Source: Methanomassiliicoccus sp. (GTDB taxonomy: Archaea; Thermoplasmatota; Thermoplasmata; Methanomassiliicoccales; Methanomassiliicoccaceae). From it: DNA of 64,000 nt. The DNA lies in NCBI GenBank assembly GCA_033485155.1, contig JAWQJJ010000007.1, positions 62,001 through 126,000 of the forward strand. The letters run 5' to 3'. The notes below the pieces were generated by a model that saw only the letters and a program-made list of their open reading frames with translations, searched no databases and was not told the DNA's origin. Shown here piece by piece: positions 63,649 through 64,000 of this stretch (positions are counted from its first letter, which is position 1; each line of letters opens with the position of its first letter). A program made the translations under genes and the position numbers.

Positions 63649-64000
63649 ATGCCAACTCCGGGCATGGAGGAAAAGATTAGAGTAACCGCCCGGCCATCAC
63701 AGCGTGACATGTTCGAACCCATTCAGGTCCCGGCGTCGCTGACGTGGAGGCAGGCCGGATCGGTCCGCCGCAGCTACGAGCTGGTGAGCGAAGCACGGAT
63801 CCTCGCCTCCATGCAGTTCCCCCGGCTGTTCAGCGATCTGGCGGAAGTGCGCATCGGAGATGCGGAATACTCGCTGGACCGCACCGGCATCCTGCACCCC
63901 AAGGTCATCCTGCGCCGAGGGCCGTTCCAGGAAGAGCTGGGGCAGGTGATGATGGGGTGGAGGGCGGCATGGACGATGGAGATCCTCGACGGGCGGCGCT
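63649..64000 (+). CDS. partial gene, function not recognised
   Basis: A frame from ATG 63649, 6 bases after hisD, is still open at the window end (117 residues). It begins MPTPGMEEKIRVTARPSQR and continues as a soluble mixed alpha/beta region without cysteines. I cannot recognise the family. The tight spacing suggests an operon with hisD. Confidence 0.5.
   Translation, partial: MPTPGMEEKIRVTARPSQRDMFEPIQVPASLTWRQAGSVRRSYELVSEARILASMQFPRLFSDLAEVRIGDAEYSLDRTGILHPKVILRRGPFQEELGQVMMGWRAAWTMEILDGRR

Overview
The window is archaeal, GC-rich (by eye near 60%) and most consistent with a methanogen-related member of the Thermoplasmatota, such as the Methanomassiliicoccales. The archaeal evidence is the rps19e-PDCD5-rpl39e-rpl31e-eIF6 run, archaeal-type LeuRS, MptE, a COG1325 RNA-binding protein, a DUF373 protein, TATA boxes about 25 bp upstream of many starts, leaderless genes and T-run terminators. 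The link to methanogens is a gene closely resembling methanogenesis marker protein 2. The link to Thermoplasma relatives is a split lipoate-protein ligase (LplA+LplB). The taxon is inferred; I had no database.

Layout. 1-13.6 kb is an accessory-looking stretch: secreted and membrane proteins of unknown function, small enzymes, an ABC-2 permease divergent from a TrmB regulator with a perfect palindrome between them, an aquaporin, a decayed DUF3795 gene, and a roughly 0.98-kb insertion bounded by tRNA-Leu(UAG) and a 54-bp copy of its 3' part, carrying one UDG-superfamily Fe-S gene. 13.7-22.2 kb holds porGDAB-iorAB (2-oxoacid:ferredoxin oxidoreductases), a COG3199 kinase, and a tandem ribbon-helix-helix gene directly upstream of a short FtsZ-like gene. 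22.2-33.9 kb has a likely small RNA, leuS, an MMPL exporter, ubiX, the ribosomal/eIF6 operon and metabolic enzymes. 35.1-46.8 kb has DUF373, mptE, an oligopeptide ABC transporter whose two ATPases carry unusual insertions, and a site-2 protease. 46.9-52.9 kb has nrdD, a putative winged-helix regulator, a methanogenesis-marker-2-like gene, the SRP RNA gene, a gap with two long hairpins, and two DUF2769 genes. 52.9-64 kb carries lipA, E1 alpha, E1 beta and E2 of a lipoate-dependent 2-oxoacid dehydrogenase, the split lipoate ligase, redox proteins (thioredoxin-like, ferredoxin-thioredoxin reductase), a flavin reductase, a parvulin and hisD.

How the parts connect. Ferredoxin-linked 2-oxoacid oxidation (POR/IOR) and a lipoate-linked complex are both encoded, but no dihydrolipoamide dehydrogenase is in the window. 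A 20-bp tandem motif (TTGTTAYC, 4 bp, NKGTTAYC) occurs upstream of nrdD, on the start codon of the putative regulator next to it, and in the gap upstream of a hairpin-rich candidate RNA, which suggests a small regulon. The SRP RNA can be folded by eye, and its 3' end runs antisense into the last codons of the gene facing it.
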